A stretch of DNA of 8,190 bases from Streptosporangiaceae bacterium (GTDB lineage: Bacteria > Actinomycetota > Actinomycetes > Streptosporangiales > Streptosporangiaceae), in NCBI GenBank assembly GCA_030045215.1, contig JASIBJ010000647.1, forward strand, positions 1-8,190, written 5' to 3'. The notes below the pieces were generated by a model, which did not search any database, was not told the DNA's origin, and saw only the letters and a list, made by a program, of their open reading frames with translations. Of this stretch, positions 6,779-8,190 are shown one piece after another. The stretch's first letter is position 1; each line of letters begins with the position of its first letter. Position numbers and translations under genes: made by a program.

Positions 6779-7773
6779 CGCCGGCCGGGCTTAGGTCGGT
6801 GACGGGTAGCGTCCAGGATTTGGGTTGCGCCTCGGCGCAGCGCAGCGCGAGTGCGGCGCAGCCCCGCAATCGGATGGCTCAGCGCCAGGGCCCGGTGGCG
6901 CAGGCCGTGAAACGGGTACGAGAGCTGGGCGAAGAAGCCGTCAGGCACCGGCGTAGCCGTGCCGTAGACCTCCGGCCTCCGGCCGCCGCCGGGCATGAAA
7001 TACGTGCCGAACAGCAGATCCCAGATGGGCAGGAACGCTGAGTAGTTGGTGTTGAGGGCGTCAGCCTCGCTGGAGTGATGCCAGTGGTGGAACTCCGGCG
7101 TGGCCACGATCCGCTGCAGTGGACGCCACCGCCACCGCACGTTCGCATGCAGGAACAAGCCGGTCACTATCTGGATGACGGCGAGGACGCCGGTGAGCTG
7201 AGCGCCGAAGCCGGCGGCCAGCAAGAAGACCATCGGCGGGGCCACCACAGTGCCGTCAAACGGATGGACGCGCACGCCGCTGATCCAGTCCATCCGCTCA
7301 GAGGAGTGGTGGACCGAATGGAAGCGCCACAGGAAGCCGACCTCGTGGCTCCACCGGTGCCCCCAGTAGGCCAGCGCGTCGAACAGCACAACCGCCACCA
7401 TTGCGCGCACCCAGAACGGCATGCTGGTGACCAGCGGTCGCAGCAGCAGCGCTGGCAGCCAGGCAAGGCTGCAAAGAGCAATCACGGCGCCGACGGCTAC
7501 CCCGGTCAGCTTCAGCACGGGCTGCGCGATGCCCCACGCCAGGTCAGTGCCCAGCCCCGGACGGAAGAACCGCTGACGATGACGCGGGAAAAGCCTCTCG
7601 CACGGCACCACCACCACAAGCAAGAGCACCACAGGGGCCAGCGCCGCCGGGTATGCGACGACCACGCCTGCTAGGAACGCGATCACCGCCGCTGACATCC
7701 ACAGCCGCCGCAGCCGCGAGGCCGCCGCCACGGAAGCGCCTACCTGACCTGAGGGCTGCGAATCGGTCTGCAT
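6775..7773 (-). CDS. Fatty acid hydroxylase / sterol desaturase family membrane enzyme
   Basis: A 332-residue integral membrane di-iron oxygenase. Hydrophobic segments are at about 28-57, 83-115, 122-137 and 180-208. The family's histidine clusters are all present: HRWSH (139-143), HSVHH (152-156), H209 in LFLHAN, and HHWHH (229-233), followed by NTNYSAFLPIWDLLFGTY, also typical. These enzymes use O2 to hydroxylate or desaturate lipids; the substrate (fatty acid, carotenoid or hopanoid-like) cannot be told from sequence. The tail is Arg-rich. The start is the ATG at 7773, with no Shine-Dalgarno. A TACCGT 7 nt before the ATG could be the -10 of a leaderless transcript, but no good -35 is visible. 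Its stop overlaps the start of the histidine kinase, making it the first gene of the operon. Confidence 0.95.
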   Translation of the reverse strand: MQTDSQPSGQVGASVAAASRLRRLWMSAAVIAFLAGVVVAYPAALAPVVLLLVVVVPCERLFPRHRQRFFRPGLGTDLAWGIAQPVLKLTGVAVGAVIALCSLAWLPALLLRPLVTSMPFWVRAMVAVVLFDALAYWGHRWSHEVGFLWRFHSVHHSSERMDWISGVRVHPFDGTVVAPPMVFLLAAGFGAQLTGVLAVIQIVTGLFLHANVRWRWRPLQRIVATPEFHHWHHSSEADALNTNYSAFLPIWDLLFGTYFMPGGGRRPEVYGTATPVPDGFFAQLSYPFHGLRHRALALSHPIAGLRRTRAALRRGATQILDATRHRPKPGRR

Positions 7774-7954
7774 GCACGCGACGGTACCGAGGCCGGCGCC
7801 CGGCGTCGTCAGCCAGACAGCGGACTTTCGCCGTCATCACATCGGCGGATACTGACTGGCTGCGCCGCTCTTGCCCGACCAGCACGGCGCGGCTAGGCCG
7901 CCCGCACCCGTGCCCGCAGGCCTACCACTGTTGGTCGCCGCCCAGCTTGCAGGG
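7774..7954. other. Intergenic gap ahead of the desaturase operon
   Basis: This 181-nt stretch has no credible gene. It should hold the promoter of the desaturase-kinase-regulator operon on the minus strand, but I cannot pick out convincing -35/-10 boxes. An inverted repeat TAGGCC/GGCCTA (7894-7899 and 7919-7924) lies 30 nt past the stop of the repeat protein. Confidence 0.5.
7894..7924 (-). terminator. Weak hairpin after the repeat-protein gene
   Basis: TAGGCC (7894-7899) pairs with GGCCTA (7919-7924) across 19 nt that contain a second small repeat, GCAC-CC-GTGC. It sits 30 nt downstream of the stop at 7955. No T-run follows on the minus strand, and GC-rich DNA forms such repeats by chance, so it is only a possible terminator. 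Confidence 0.22.
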
Positions 7955-8190
7955 CTACCACTGGGTCCCGTTCCACTGCAGGATAAAGCCGTCGCCGCCG
8001 TCGGTAACCCCGACCGCCCAGGCGTCACCGGAGGAGTACGCGGCTACCCCGACCAGGATCGCTCCGGTCGAGCCGGTGATCGAGATCTCCGGCACCGGCA
8101 CCCCCTGCCACCTCCGGCCCGTCCAGTGGAGGATCACCCCGCGCCCTGCGGGCGCCTGCCCGACCGCCCAGGCCGTGCCGTCCGGCGAGA
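7955..8190 (-). CDS. C-terminal end of a Trp-rich repeat (beta-propeller-like) protein, partial
   Basis: The frame is open from the window edge to a TAG at 7957-7955, giving 77 complete codons with no start needed inside the window. It contains two copies of a repeat of about 44 residues: DGTAWAVGQ...GVILHWTGRRW and SGDAWAVGV...GFILQWNGTQW. The pattern AWAVG...ILHWNG-W, with regularly spaced Trp and Gly, is common in actinobacterial repeat proteins that I expect to fold as beta-propellers and are often secreted. The protein ends directly after the W of the last repeat. A V-P-x-P element like that after the first copy (VPVPE) is missing, so the last blade may be closed by the N-terminus or the gene may be truncated. 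Function is unknown. Confidence 0.78.
   Translation of the reverse strand, partial: SPDGTAWAVGQAPAGRGVILHWTGRRWQGVPVPEISITGSTGAILVGVAAYSSGDAWAVGVTDGGDGFILQWNGTQW

Noticed and set aside
5693..6802. Plus-strand open frame of 369 codons
   Set aside because: Antisense to the complete histidine kinase, which has all catalytic motifs. The frame begins in a Gly-run and has no domain signal.
7774..7800. Leaderless promoter for the desaturase (TACCGT 7 nt before ATG)
   Set aside because: TACCGT fits only the loose TAnnnT pattern. The nearest -35-like sequence (CTGACG) is 20 nt away, too far for a confident call.

Overview
The window is very GC-rich and every gene I can support lies on the minus strand. 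GC-rich third positions, GTG/TTG starts, a NarL/DesR-type two-component pair, a DUF4397 surface protein and an MMPL transporter all point to a high-GC actinobacterium (Streptomyces/Streptosporangiales-like). The sequence alone does not fix the genus. I see no tRNA, rRNA, CRISPR array, insertion sequence or phage gene.

In transcription order (right to left): (1) 8190-7955, the C-terminal end of a Trp-rich repeat, probably beta-propeller, protein. (2) 7773-4804, a tight three-gene operon: a membrane-bound fatty acid hydroxylase/sterol desaturase family enzyme, a sensor histidine kinase whose TTG start overlaps the desaturase stop (TTGA), and a LuxR/NarL-type response regulator starting 4 nt after the kinase stop. 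(3) 4562-2202, an RND-superfamily MMPL transporter preceded by about 240 nt of non-coding DNA with AT-rich islands and short repeats. (4) 2201-1995, a non-coding, locally AT-rich region with a hairpin/palindrome, a tandem 9-mer and thrice-repeated ATTGCA. (5) 1994 to the left edge, a cell-envelope operon: a single-pass membrane protein of unknown function, a secreted DUF4397 protein with a C-terminal membrane anchor and a Gly-rich QTGLGGTA motif before it, and the first codons of a further gene overlapping the DUF4397 stop. That last gene is possibly a class F sortase, but only about 33 codons are visible.

The shared theme is the cell envelope: a membrane oxygenase coupled to a membrane sensor/regulator, a lipid- or drug-type exporter, and anchored exported proteins. 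Regulation of the MMPL gene by the neighbouring two-component system is plausible from position but not shown. Most genes are ordinary members of known families. The least characterised parts are the 329-residue membrane protein, its pairing with the DUF4397/possible sortase genes, and the repeat-rich intergenic region ahead of them. I see no convincing evidence of a wholly new type of system.
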